Notes: generated from the letters alone by a model not told the origin. A stretch of 35,665 bases of DNA from Brevundimonas denitrificans (GCF_030160755.1 NZ_BSOY01000022.1:1-35665); one strand, 5' to 3'. Positions 18,123-25,906 are shown, numbered from the stretch's first letter. Made by a program: numbers and translations.

Positions 18123-18680
18123 TTACTCCAGCGACTCAACCGTCAGATTGCCGTTGGTGTAGACGCAGATGTCGGCCGCGATAGCCATGGCGCGGCGGGC
18201 GATGGTCTCGGCGTCCATGTCGGTGTGGTCGAGCAGGGCGCGGGCGGCCGAAAGGGCGAAATTGCCGCCCGAGCCGACGGCGGCCACCCCGTGTTCCGGC
18301 TCCAGCACGTCGCCGACGCCGGTGACGGTGAAGATCGAGCTCTTGTCCGCGACCAGCAGCATGGCCTCCAGGCGGCGCAGGTAGCGGTCGGTGCGCCAGT
18401 CCTTGGCCAGGTCGACGCAGGCGCGCGCCAGCTGGTCGGGATACTGCTCCAGCTTGGCTTCCAGCCGCTCGATCAGGGTGAAGGCGTCGGCCGTCGCGCC
18501 GGCGAAGCCCGCCAGCACCCTTCCGCCCGCCAGCACCCGCACCTTGCGCGCGGCGCCCTTGACGATGGTCGGGCCCATGGAGACCTGACCGTCGCCGGCG
18601 ATGACGGTTCGGCCATTCTTGCGCACGGCCAGGATGGTCGTGCCGTGCCAGTCCGGAAAGTTCGGGATCGCGTTCATCAT
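18123..18680 (-). CDS. hslV: HslV, peptidase subunit of the HslUV protease
   Basis: HslV is the proteasome-like threonine peptidase that degrades substrates unfolded by HslU. From the ATG at 18680 the protein has 185 residues with a short propeptide ([13 protein letters not shown]) that is removed to expose the nucleophile Thr14 in [12 protein letters not shown]. The family continues with [35 protein letters not shown] and the C-terminal [18 protein letters not shown]. An alternative ATG is at 18677; a longer frame upstream is rejected. The predicted RpoH -10 box ends only 8 nt before the start, implying a nearly leaderless heat-shock transcript. hslU is not adjacent but about 1.2 kb downstream. 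Confidence 0.97.
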   Translation of the reverse strand: MMNAIPNFPDWHGTTILAVRKNGRTVIAGDGQVSMGPTIVKGAARKVRVLAGGRVLAGFAGATADAFTLIERLEAKLEQYPDQLARACVDLAKDWRTDRYLRRLEAMLLVADKSSIFTVTGVGDVLEPEHGVAAVGSGGNFALSAARALLDHTDMDAETIARRAMAIAADICVYTNGNLTVESLE

Positions 18681-18687
18681 CCGTTTC

Positions 18688-18716
18688 AGATGGAGACCGA
18701 AATACGGCGCGGCAAG
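18688..18716 (-). promoter_or_regulatory. Predicted RpoH (sigma-32) promoter of hslV
   Basis: On the minus strand CTTGCCG (18716-18710), a 14-nt spacer and CTCCATCT (18695-18688) match the heat-shock promoter pattern. The -10 box ends 8 nt before the ATG at 18680, so transcription should start at or within about a base or two of the start codon. Confidence 0.7.
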
Positions 18717-18762
18717 CGGAAAGCAACAGAAATACAACGGCCGCGCTCAGCCACAATATGAC

Positions 18763-18782
18763 CAATGTAACCCGTTACATTG
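18763..18782. promoter_or_regulatory. Perfect 20-bp palindromic operator
   Basis: CAATGTAACCCGTTACATTG is a perfect inverted repeat with 9-bp arms and a 2-bp centre, 41 bp upstream of the BLUF gene start and 83 bp from hslV. Its size and symmetry fit a dimeric helix-turn-helix regulator; the protein is not known. It overlaps a possible -35 region (TTACAT, 18775-18780). Confidence 0.6.
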
Positions 18783-18786
18783 CCAA

Positions 18787-18804
18787 ACTGTACCCCGTAA
18801 TTTG
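18787..18804. promoter_or_regulatory. Second, degenerate copy of the operator
   Basis: ACTGTACCCCGTAATTTG aligns with the core of the palindrome at 18763-18782 (TGTA-x-CCCGT-x-A shared), shifted by 23 bp, about two helical turns. It overlaps a possible -10 box (TAATTT, 18798-18803) of the BLUF gene, so the pair could allow cooperative binding and repression. Confidence 0.4.
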
Positions 18805-18822
18805 CCACATAAGGGAGCGGTC

Positions 18823-19212
18823 GTGCTTCATCGCGTGATATACGCCAGCGAAGCCGTTGGCGCGACTGGCGTCTCGACCTTGTCGATCGCACAGATCCTC
18901 GGCGTTTCGGACCGCAACAACCGGCGCGACCGCGTGTCCGGCTGCCTGATGTTCCATCAGGGCCATATCCTGCAGGCCCTGGAAGGCGAACGCGCCGATC
19001 TGGACCGCCTGATGCGCCGCATCATCGACGATCCGCGCCATACCGGCCTGAGGGTGCTGTCCGACATGCCCATCCCCGAGCGCCGTCTGCAGGAGCCGAT
19101 GAGCCTGTGCGCCGACCCCGCCTCCCTGCTGGACCGGATCGGCCTGCCGTGCATCTCGCGCCTGACCGCCAATGAGGCGGAAACCCTGCTGGACATCCGC
19201 AAGGCCGCCTGA
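18823..19212 (+). CDS. BLUF-domain blue-light photoreceptor
   Basis: BLUF domains bind FAD and sense blue light through a hydrogen-bond switch. The 129-residue protein is essentially a single BLUF domain: Tyr7 in RVIYAS, Asn33 in SDRNNRRDRVSGCLMF and Gln51 in HILQALEGER occupy the three key flavin-contacting positions (Tyr, Asn and Gln, with the Asn-to-Gln spacing of 18 seen in AppA). Met93 in EPMSLC probably corresponds to the conserved methionine of the last strand. No output domain is fused, so it must act through a partner. The GTG at 18823 follows the ribosome-binding site aaggga (18811-18816); longer frames are not conserved. Paired operators lie upstream. Confidence 0.9.
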   Translation: MLHRVIYASEAVGATGVSTLSIAQILGVSDRNNRRDRVSGCLMFHQGHILQALEGERADLDRLMRRIIDDPRHTGLRVLSDMPIPERRLQEPMSLCADPASLLDRIGLPCISRLTANEAETLLDIRKAA

Positions 19213-19251
19213 CGGCGTGGACCTTCCGGCGCGCACGCCCTAACTGGGGCG

Positions 19252-19986
19252 GTGACCTTCTCAGACGACGAAATCGAACGCTACGCCCGCCATCTGGTGC
19301 TGGCCGAGGTCGGCGGACCCGGGCAGCAGCGGCTGAGGGCCGCGCGCGTGGGCCTGATCGGTCTCGGCGGCGTCGGGGCGCCGGCGGCCCTCTATCTGGC
19401 CGCGGCCGGCATCGGGGCGCTGCGCCTGATCGACGATGATGCGGTCGCCCTGTCCAATCTCCAGCGCCAGATCGCCTTCGATGCGTCCGACCTCGGCCGT
19501 CCCAAGGTCGAGGCCGGGGCCGAAACCCTGACCGCGCTCAACCCGCATGTGCGGATCGAACCCATCGCCGAACGGCTGACCGGCGCGGACGCCGCCCGCC
19601 TGATCGAGGGCTGCGACGTCGTCATCGACGGCACGGACGATTTCGGAACCCGGTTCGCCGTCAACGCCGCCTGCGTGGCGGCGCGCATCCCGCTGGTCTC
19701 CGGCGCCCTGGGACGGTGGAGCGGTCAGGTCGGCGTCTTCACCGGCCGGCCCTGCTACCGCTGCCTCGTGCCCGCCGCCCCTCCGGAGGCCGAGACCTGC
19801 GCCCGCGTCGGCGTGATCGGGGCGCTGGCGGGCGTGGTCGGGTCCATGGCCGCGCTCGAGGCGATCAAGCTCGTCACCGGCGCGGGGGCTGCGCTGGCGG
19901 GCCGGTTGCTGATCTACGACGGCCTGGCCGGGACCGCCCGGACGGTCACCGTCGCCGCCGACCCCGGCTGTCCGGTCTGCGCCTAG
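19252..19986 (+). CDS. MoeB/ThiF/HesA-family adenylyltransferase
   Basis: These enzymes adenylate the C-terminus of ubiquitin-like sulfur carriers (MoaD or ThiS) for molybdopterin or thiamine synthesis. The 244-residue protein has the glycine-rich nucleotide site GLIGLGGVGAP (residues 34-44), the DDDAVALSNLQRQ motif, and DGTDDFGTRFAVN. Two CxxC pairs (PCYRC and GCPVC at the extreme C-terminus) form the structural zinc site, and the ETCARVGVIGALAGVVGS region matches the family. It lacks a rhodanese domain. A moaD or thiS gene is not in the window, so MoeB versus ThiF cannot be decided. The GTG at 19252 fits the conserved start TFSDDEIERYARHLVL. Confidence 0.9.
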   Translation: MTFSDDEIERYARHLVLAEVGGPGQQRLRAARVGLIGLGGVGAPAALYLAAAGIGALRLIDDDAVALSNLQRQIAFDASDLGRPKVEAGAETLTALNPHVRIEPIAERLTGADAARLIEGCDVVIDGTDDFGTRFAVNAACVAARIPLVSGALGRWSGQVGVFTGRPCYRCLVPAAPPEAETCARVGVIGALAGVVGSMAALEAIKLVTGAGAALAGRLLIYDGLAGTARTVTVAADPGCPVCA

Positions 19987-20032
19987 ACCATTTTTGCTTC
20001 AGGTCGATTCGACCTGAAGTCAAACAATGGTC
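19986..20032. terminator. 47-bp palindrome at a convergent junction
   Basis: An interrupted inverted repeat: GACCATT (19986-19992) with AATGGTC (20026-20032), enclosing the perfect stem CTTCAGGTCG (19997-20006) and CGACCTGAAG (20010-20019). It begins at the last base of the MoeB-type gene and ends 13 bp before the S9 peptidase stop, so it probably terminates both transcripts. Its form also suggests a dispersed repeat. Confidence 0.65.
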
Positions 20033-20044
20033 CAGAATCTCGCT

Positions 20045-22075
20045 CTAGGCGAAGACCCGCCGGAACAGCTCGATATACTGGGTCATCAGATCCAGTTCGA
20101 CGCCGTCTTCCCAGTCGGCATGGCCTGACCCGCGGACCTCGACATAGTCGACGGACTTGCCGGCGCGATCCAGCGCCTCCTTCATGCGCCGCGACTGGAA
20201 GACGGGAACGATGGGATCGTCCACGCCGTGCACCAGCATGACCGGGCAGGCGATTTCAGAGGCCCGGCGGCGGGGCGAGGCGAGGGCCAGGGCCGCGGCG
20301 TCCGCCTCCGGGTCGCCGATCCGGGTGGACCAGAAGCGGTAGGCCACGTTCTCCGCCGAACTGTCGCCCCGCTTCTCATTGGCCAGCAGTTCGGGCAGGT
20401 CGCTGTCTCCGCAGATCGCGATGGCGGCCTTGTACAGGTCCGGACGGCGCACGGCGCCCATCAGGGCCGCATAGCCGCCGTAGCTGCTCCCCATGATGCC
20501 GACCTTGCCGGCGTCCAGCCCGCGGGCCTTGATCGCATGGTCGACGGCGTCCTCGACGTCTTCCTGCATCCGGTCGCCCCAGCGCCCCCAGCCCTCGCTG
20601 GCGAAGGCCAGGCCATAGCCGCCGGAGCCGCGGAAATTGGGCTGCAGCACCCACCAGCCTTCGGCCGCCAGGGCTTGGACCGTGCGATCCCAATTCATCA
20701 CGTCGCGCAGTTCGGGTCCGCCGTGCGGCAGGACGATGAGGGGGCCGGGCGCGCCCCCGGGAGGCGCGGTCAGATAGGCGCGGATGGCGGCGCCGTCGCG
20801 GGTGGTCACATCCAGCGCCTCGGTCCGGCCCAGTCGCTCGGTCTGAAGGGCGGTGCGCGGGGTCAGGTTGACGAAGCTGCGCGCGGCCCGGTCATACAGA
20901 TACCAGGCGCCGGGCTCATTGGGCCCGCTGACATAGGCCAGGAAACGGTTGTGGGTCCGGTCGATATCGACCAGGCGCACATTGCAGCTGTTGTCGAAGA
21001 ACCGGTTCATGGCCCGGTGGTGCGGCGCCAGTTCCGGCACGGCGAAGTCATATTCGAGGCGGTCGTTCCAGTAGGCGGCGCCCAGATAGACGCCGCGATC
21101 GTCGATCAGGCCGCCCGAGACGTCGGACCGGGGCCGCGAGGCGACGGGCGGGCCATAGACGCCTGTCCGCAGGTTGAACTCGCGGATGGACTGGACGTCC
21201 TCGCCCTCCTGTCGGGCTGAGACGAGGATCACGTCGTCCTGTTCGGTCGCCGCGACATATTCGAAGTCGAGCGTGTCGGCGATCCGCATCCGGCGCACGA
21301 ACCGCCACTGACGCTCTCCGGGCGCCCGGGCCATGATCTCCAGGGTGTTTCCGGTGCTGTTGATGTCATAGCGCAGCACCGGCACGCCGTGCCGGGTCTC
21401 CCAGCCCACCGTGTCGAAATCGCCGCGCTCGAACTCTTCGGCCCGGCCGGTCATGACATTGACCTTGTACAGGGCGTTGATGCGCCGCGCCTGCGTCGGA
21501 GCCATCATCAGCACGTGCTCGGGATCGTCGTGCAGCAGATCGACGATGGAGCCGAGGTTGCGGGTGGTCCGCATCCGTTGCGGTTCATTGTCGAAAAGGA
21601 CCACGGCGCCGCCGGTGTCGGGATTGATCGACACCATCCGCCGGGAAATCACGGCCTCGGCGGTGGTCGAGCCCAGCGACCGCGCCGAGGTCCGTTCCGT
21701 GATGCCCCGACCGCCCAGGGCGATCCGAACCAGCAGCCGTTCGTCGCTGGCCCAGGCCATGGACTCGCAGTCCACGTCGCCCAGCGGCGCGCGCTTGGGC
21801 GGGGCGGAAGGATTGGCGGCGTCCAGCACGTCGAGAACCGAGAGCCGGACCCTGCCCTGATGGACCTCGCGGATAATGGCGATGCGTTCGCCCGAGGGCG
21901 ACAGGGCCACGCCCTTGACGCCGTCCTTGGCGTAGAAGTCCGCCAGGGCGTGGGGCGTGATCTGACGCGCCGCCACGGGCCCCGCCGCCGCCGCAACCCC
22001 GAGTCCGCCGGCGCCCGCCAGCAGACCCCGGCGCGACAACGCCCACCGCGCCGCCGCGGAATTCCTGATTGTCAT
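20045..22075 (-). CDS. Exported S9 family peptidase (prolyl oligopeptidase-like), paralog 1
   Basis: S9 peptidases cut short peptides, often after proline, using a Ser-Asp-His triad behind a beta-propeller. The 676-residue protein starts with a twin-arginine-like signal (SRRGLLAGAGGLGVAAAAG). The propeller region fills about 40-420. The hydrolase domain shows LIVLPHGGPELRD, Ser531 in MGSSYGGYAALMG, Asp619/620 in HGVDDPIVP and His652 in GSGHADW. It is closely similar along its length to the gene immediately upstream, so the pair arose by tandem duplication. Only 50 bp separates them, yet that gap repeats the block found before paralog 2. The substrate is unknown. Confidence 0.92.
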   Translation of the reverse strand: MTIRNSAAARWALSRRGLLAGAGGLGVAAAAGPVAARQITPHALADFYAKDGVKGVALSPSGERIAIIREVHQGRVRLSVLDVLDAANPSAPPKRAPLGDVDCESMAWASDERLLVRIALGGRGITERTSARSLGSTTAEAVISRRMVSINPDTGGAVVLFDNEPQRMRTTRNLGSIVDLLHDDPEHVLMMAPTQARRINALYKVNVMTGRAEEFERGDFDTVGWETRHGVPVLRYDINSTGNTLEIMARAPGERQWRFVRRMRIADTLDFEYVAATEQDDVILVSARQEGEDVQSIREFNLRTGVYGPPVASRPRSDVSGGLIDDRGVYLGAAYWNDRLEYDFAVPELAPHHRAMNRFFDNSCNVRLVDIDRTHNRFLAYVSGPNEPGAWYLYDRAARSFVNLTPRTALQTERLGRTEALDVTTRDGAAIRAYLTAPPGGAPGPLIVLPHGGPELRDVMNWDRTVQALAAEGWWVLQPNFRGSGGYGLAFASEGWGRWGDRMQEDVEDAVDHAIKARGLDAGKVGIMGSSYGGYAALMGAVRRPDLYKAAIAICGDSDLPELLANEKRGDSSAENVAYRFWSTRIGDPEADAAALALASPRRRASEIACPVMLVHGVDDPIVPVFQSRRMKEALDRAGKSVDYVEVRGSGHADWEDGVELDLMTQYIELFRRVFA

Positions 22076-22098
22076 GACACGCCCCCGATACTCCAGGT

Positions 22099-22134
22099 CC
22101 TACCAGCCCAAGGTTGACGCCGGCGTCAAGCGAA
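22099..22134 (-). promoter_or_regulatory. Upstream block of S9 paralog 1, shared with paralog 2
   Basis: On the minus strand this block contains CGCTTGACGCC and CTTGGGCTGGTAGG, also found with small changes at 24181-24219 upstream of paralog 2. TTGACG (22129-22124) could be a -35 box; it overlaps the TGA stop codon of paralog 2. Conservation between the paralogs suggests a promoter duplicated with the gene. Confidence 0.45.
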
Positions 22135-24153
22135 GGCCTGACGCAGCAGGGCCACATAGCGGGTCACCAGCTCCTGCTCCTTGGCGTCCTCCCAGTCCGC
22201 ATGCCCCGCGTCCTCGACCTCGATCAGCTCGACCGGCTTGCCCGCGCCGCGCAGGGCGTCGCGCATCCGGCGGGACTGGATCGACGGCAGGACGGGGTCG
22301 TCGGCCCCGTGAACCAGCAACACCGGGCAGGCGATCTCGCCGGCCCGACGGCGGGGCGAGCCCGCCTCCAGCGCCGGCCCCATCACCGACCGATCGCCGA
22401 TGCGTTTGGTCCAGAATTCATAGATCGGCTGACCCGGGGTGTCGTCCAGGCGCTCCTCCCACGCCAGCACGTCGGGCAGGTCATAGACGCCGCAGATGCC
22501 GATCGCCGCCTTGTACAGGTCCGGCCGCTTCACCGCTCCCATCAAGGCGGCATAGGCCCCGTAGCTGGTGCCCATGATCGCGACCTTCGACGCGTCCAGC
22601 CCCTTTGCGGCGATGGCGTGAGCGACGGCGTCCTCCACGTCGTCCTGCATGCGGTCGCCCCAGCGGGTCCAGCCCTGTTGGGCGAAGCTCTGGCCATAGC
22701 CGCCCGAGCCGCGGAAATTGGGCCGCAGCACCCACCAGCCCTGCGCCGCCAGCACCTGCACCTGCCGGTCCCAGCTGGGCGTGTCGCGCACCTCGGGCCC
22801 GCCGTGGGGCAGGACGACCAGGGGGCCGGGCCGGCCGCCGGGCGGCGCCGTCAGATAGGCCTCGATGGTCGCCCCGTCTCGGGTCTGCACCTGCAGCACC
22901 TCGCTGGCGCCCAGCCGTGCGGGGTCGAGGTCCCGCGCCTGGCCGAGGTTGACGATCGCGCGCGCGGCCTTGTCGTAGAAGAACCAGGCCCCCGGCTCCG
23001 CCGGCCCGTCCACACGGGCGATGAACCGGTTCCGCGCCATGTCGACGTCCGTGAAATGCACATTGCACGCATTGTCGAAGAAGCGGTTGAGGGCCCGGTG
23101 GTGCACCGCCAGCGCGGGGTCGACGAACTCATATTCCAGCCGTTCGCCATAGTAGGCGGCGCCCAGATAGTTGCCCGCCGAGTCCGGCAGGCCATAGGCG
23201 ACATCCCGGCCCGGGCGGGGGTTCAGCGCCGGGCCGAGCGCGGTGGTCGTCAGGTCCATCTCGCGGACGCTCTGGACGTCCTCGGTGTCGAGACGGGCGA
23301 TGACCAGCACCTTGCCGGGCGTCTCGCCGGCGCCGACCCAAAGGAAGTCCGGCGCCTCGCGCACGCGGGTGCGGCGCGCCATCTTCCACTCGGTCTCGCC
23401 CGGCGCCCGGACCATGATGGTCTCGACCGTGCCGCGGCTGTTCATGTCATGGCGCAGGACTGGGACGCCGTTGACGGCCCGCCAGTGATAGGTGCCCGAG
23501 CCGCCGCGCTCGATCCGGGTCGCCGCGCCCGTATTCACATTGACCCGGTGCAGGCCCATTACCCCGTCGGCCTCCCAAGCGGCCATCAGCACATTGTCGG
23601 GATCGCCGGGCAGCATGTCGATGATGCGGCCCATGTCGAAGGTGTAGCGCATGCGCTGGCGCTGATCGCTGAACAGCACGACCGGATCGCCGGTCGTCGC
23701 ATGCACAGAGACGACGCGGCTCATATAGTATTCGACGTCCTCCGACCTTCGGTTGGACCCGGCGATCGCCCGGCCCGAAGACGTGCCCCTCAGAAGCACG
23801 GTCACCAGCACGCGATCGTCGCTCGCCCAGTCGATGGACCTGACCCAGACCGGACCCAGTTCGAACCGGCGACGCGGGCCTTCAGGGTCGGCGGCGTCGA
23901 TGAAGTCGACGGCGCTGCGCGGGGTCTCGTCCGTGCCGAGGTTCTCGGCCACGGCGATCCGGGTGCCGGACGGCGACAGGGCCGCGCCGCTGCTCATGGT
24001 CGGTTTGAAGAACTCGCTCAGCGGATAGGCGGCGCCCTGGGCCCGGGCCACGCCCGGCGGCAAGGCCGCCATCCCCGCCAGCGCCGCCGTTCCGGCCAGC
24101 AGGCCGCGCCGCGACAGGGCGGCTCGCGCCGCCTTGGTCAATCCGATTGTCAT
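22126..24153 (-). CDS. Exported S9 family peptidase (prolyl oligopeptidase-like), paralog 2
   Basis: This is the upstream partner of the tandem pair: 675 residues with the same layout of a twin-arginine-like signal (SRRGLLAGTAALAGMAAL), beta-propeller and hydrolase domain. The triad is Ser530 in MGTSYGAYAALMG, Asp in HGADDPVLP and His651 in DAGHADW. GxSxGA replaces the GxSxGG of its neighbour, and the propeller regions differ more than the catalytic regions, suggesting the two may accept different peptides. It probably acts in the periplasm on peptides released from envelope or imported proteins. Its own upstream block (24181-24219) resembles that of paralog 1. Confidence 0.92.
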   Translation of the reverse strand: MTIGLTKAARAALSRRGLLAGTAALAGMAALPPGVARAQGAAYPLSEFFKPTMSSGAALSPSGTRIAVAENLGTDETPRSAVDFIDAADPEGPRRRFELGPVWVRSIDWASDDRVLVTVLLRGTSSGRAIAGSNRRSEDVEYYMSRVVSVHATTGDPVVLFSDQRQRMRYTFDMGRIIDMLPGDPDNVLMAAWEADGVMGLHRVNVNTGAATRIERGGSGTYHWRAVNGVPVLRHDMNSRGTVETIMVRAPGETEWKMARRTRVREAPDFLWVGAGETPGKVLVIARLDTEDVQSVREMDLTTTALGPALNPRPGRDVAYGLPDSAGNYLGAAYYGERLEYEFVDPALAVHHRALNRFFDNACNVHFTDVDMARNRFIARVDGPAEPGAWFFYDKAARAIVNLGQARDLDPARLGASEVLQVQTRDGATIEAYLTAPPGGRPGPLVVLPHGGPEVRDTPSWDRQVQVLAAQGWWVLRPNFRGSGGYGQSFAQQGWTRWGDRMQDDVEDAVAHAIAAKGLDASKVAIMGTSYGAYAALMGAVKRPDLYKAAIGICGVYDLPDVLAWEERLDDTPGQPIYEFWTKRIGDRSVMGPALEAGSPRRRAGEIACPVLLVHGADDPVLPSIQSRRMRDALRGAGKPVELIEVEDAGHADWEDAKEQELVTRYVALLRQAFA

Positions 24154-24180
24154 GGTCCCACCCCGAAACGCTACCCGACC

Positions 24181-24219
24181 CCTACCAACCCAAGGTTTGG
24201 CGGGGCGTCAAGCGCAAGG
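24181..24219 (-). promoter_or_regulatory. Upstream block of S9 paralog 2
   Basis: The block repeats the paralog 1 upstream sequence, including CGCTTGACGCC and CTTGGGTTGGTAGG on the minus strand, with TTGACG at 24211-24206, 53 bp from the start codon. CCTTGCGCTTGA at its upstream edge resembles the 3' end of an S9 gene (CCTTCGCTTGA), a possible scar of an older duplication. Confidence 0.45.
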
Positions 24220-24221
24220 AT

Positions 24222-25208
24222 TCAGAGCATGGCGGGGATGACGCGGTCCGGCGGCCGGTGGCCGTTGTGGAAGGTCTGGATATTGGCGATCACCCGGTCG
24301 CCCATGTCCTGCCGGGCTTCCAGCGTCGCCGACCCCAGATGCGGCAGCAGCACGACGTTGGCGTGACCCAGCAGGCCCGGGTGAATGGCCGGCTCGTGCT
24401 CATAGACGTCCAGCCCGACCCCGGCGATCGCGCGGCGCGCCACGGCGTCGGACAGGGCTGCCTCGTCGATCAGTTCGCCGCGGGCGGTGTTGATCAGAAT
24501 GGCGTGCGGCTGCAGCCGGGCCAGCCGTTCCGCCGACAGCAGGTGGTGCGTCTCCCTCGTCGCCGGGCAGTTCAGCGAGATCAGGTCCATGCGCGCCAGC
24601 ATCTGGTCCAGATCGTCCCAGTAGGTGGCCCCCAGCTCCTCGGCGATCATGGCCGGGACGGGTTTGCGATTGTGATAGTGGACCTGCATCCCGAATGCCT
24701 TCGCGCGGCGCGCCAGGGCCTGACCGATGCGGCCCATGCCGACGATGCCCAGCCGCTTGCCCCACAGTTTGCGCCCGGTCATCCAGGTCGGGCTCCAGCC
24801 CTCGAACCGGCCCTCGGCCACCACCTGGGCCCCTTCGACGATGCGGCGGCTGACCGCCAGAATGAGCGCCATCGTCAGATCCGCCGTGTCCTCCGTCAGG
24901 ACCCCCGGCGTATTGGTCACGATCAGGCCGCGGCCCACGGCGGCGTCGATGTCGATGTGATCCACGCCCGCGCCGAAATTGGCGATCATCTTCAACTGGT
25001 CGCCCGCCGCCGCGATCAGGGCCGCGTCTATGGTGTCGGTGATGGTCGGGACCAGCACGTCGGCGCGCTGCACCGCCGCCTCCAGCGCCGCGCGGTCCAT
25101 CGGCCGGTCGCTCAGGTTCAGCTCCGCGTCGAACAGTTCGCGCATGCGCGTCTCGACGGCGTCCGGCAGCCGTCTGGTTAACACGACCTTAAGTCTGGGC
25201 GCGGACAT
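24222..25208 (-). CDS. D-2-hydroxyacid dehydrogenase (glyoxylate/hydroxypyruvate reductase type)
   Basis: The 328-residue enzyme reduces a 2-keto acid to the D-hydroxy acid with NAD(P)H; glyoxylate or hydroxypyruvate (D-glycerate dehydrogenase) are the most likely substrates from overall similarity. The nucleotide site is LGIVGMGRIGQALARRAKAFG. The catalytic set is visible: Arg in INTARGELID, Glu in DVYEHEP and His in LPHLGSAT. The catalytic core also has NFGAGVDHIDIDAA and NTPGVLTEDTADLTMAL. The ATG at 25208 gives MSAPRLKVVLTRRLP, a standard start. A perfect CtrA box lies inside the first codons. It is divergent from the SH3-like gene. Confidence 0.92.
   Translation of the reverse strand: MSAPRLKVVLTRRLPDAVETRMRELFDAELNLSDRPMDRAALEAAVQRADVLVPTITDTIDAALIAAAGDQLKMIANFGAGVDHIDIDAAVGRGLIVTNTPGVLTEDTADLTMALILAVSRRIVEGAQVVAEGRFEGWSPTWMTGRKLWGKRLGIVGMGRIGQALARRAKAFGMQVHYHNRKPVPAMIAEELGATYWDDLDQMLARMDLISLNCPATRETHHLLSAERLARLQPHAILINTARGELIDEAALSDAVARRAIAGVGLDVYEHEPAIHPGLLGHANVVLLPHLGSATLEARQDMGDRVIANIQTFHNGHRPPDRVIPAML
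25178..25192 (+). promoter_or_regulatory. CtrA box (TTAA-N7-TTAA)
   Basis: TTAACACGACCTTAA is a perfect match to the full consensus for CtrA, the cell-cycle master regulator of Caulobacterales. It lies within codons 6-10 of the hydroxyacid dehydrogenase gene and about 60 bp upstream of the GTG start (25253) of the divergent SH3-like gene. CtrA sites usually overlap the -35 region, which would put transcription start near 25215-25225. Confidence 0.65.
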
Positions 25209-25252
25209 TGGCGGCCTTCGGTTTCAACCGCTTCGGCTTATTGGCGCATCTG

Positions 25253-25810
25253 GTGTCTGGCAAGGCTCGCTCACGCTTCCAACAACTGGTCGTCCTCGGC
25301 GCCGTCCTGACCGGAGCCGTCCTGGCCGGCGCGGGTCAGGCCATGCCCGACGGCCGGCCGACCCCCAGCGGCCAGCCGGTGCCGCGCTGGCTGTCGCTGA
25401 AATCCAACGAGGTCCGGGCGCGGTTCGGCCCCGGTCTCGACTACCGCATCCTGTGGGAATACCGGGTACCGGGCCTGCCCGTGCAGGTGGTCGCCGAGAC
25501 CACCGAATGGCGCAAGATCTGCGATCCCGAAGGCGGCGTCGCCTGGGTTCACCGCAGCGTCGTTTCGAGCCGCCGCAGCGTCTTCAACGCTTCGGAGGCC
25601 GAGATTCCGATCCGTTCCGGCCCATCTGAAACCGCCGCCATGCGTGCCCGGCTGACGCCCCGCTCGGTCGTGGCCATGGAAGACTGCGAAGAGGGCTGGT
25701 GCGAGGTCCGGATCCGCCGGATGCGGGGCTTCGTGCGCCAGCGCGATGTCTTCGGCGGCCAGGACCGGGCCCTGTGCAACGCCGCCCGCCCGGCCGGCCG
25801 CGGACGCTGA
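25253..25810 (+). CDS. Exported protein with bacterial SH3-like domains
   Basis: Bacterial SH3-like domains bind peptides or wall components in the envelope. The protein (185 residues from the GTG at 25253) starts with a signal peptide, SGKARSRFQQLVVLGAVLTG then AVLAGAGQA. Its first domain is the SH3_4 type: SLKSNEVRARFGPGLDYRILWEYRVPGLPVQVVAET then WRKI and VAWVHRSVVSSRRSV. A second, weaker repeat follows, with IPIRSGPSETAAMRARLTP, EEGWCEVR and GFVRQRDV. An in-frame TTG at 25208 fully overlaps the divergent start codon and would lengthen the signal's n-region to 27 residues, so the GTG is preferred; this also leaves room for the CtrA box and promoter. It may be cell-cycle regulated. Confidence 0.82.
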   Translation: MSGKARSRFQQLVVLGAVLTGAVLAGAGQAMPDGRPTPSGQPVPRWLSLKSNEVRARFGPGLDYRILWEYRVPGLPVQVVAETTEWRKICDPEGGVAWVHRSVVSSRRSVFNASEAEIPIRSGPSETAAMRARLTPRSVVAMEDCEEGWCEVRIRRMRGFVRQRDVFGGQDRALCNAARPAGRGR

Positions 25811-25906
25811 AGTCTCCCGTCCGCGTCCGTATGCTTCGACCGCTAAAAAGTTGAGCCGCCGGTTCGCGTCGTGTAACCCGACGGCAACACCCGCTGGAGA
25901 GCGTCC

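Noticed and set aside
22114..24366. A 750-codon open frame antisense to S9 paralog 2
   Set aside because: Its His/Gln/Arg-rich composition is typical of shadow frames; a similar frame appears opposite paralog 1 because the two genes are paralogs. The sense genes carry intact catalytic triads.
25208..25252. TTG start for the SH3-like protein
   Set aside because: It would coincide with the divergent start codon of the dehydrogenase and precede the transcription start expected from the CtrA box; the signal peptide fits a start at 25253 better.
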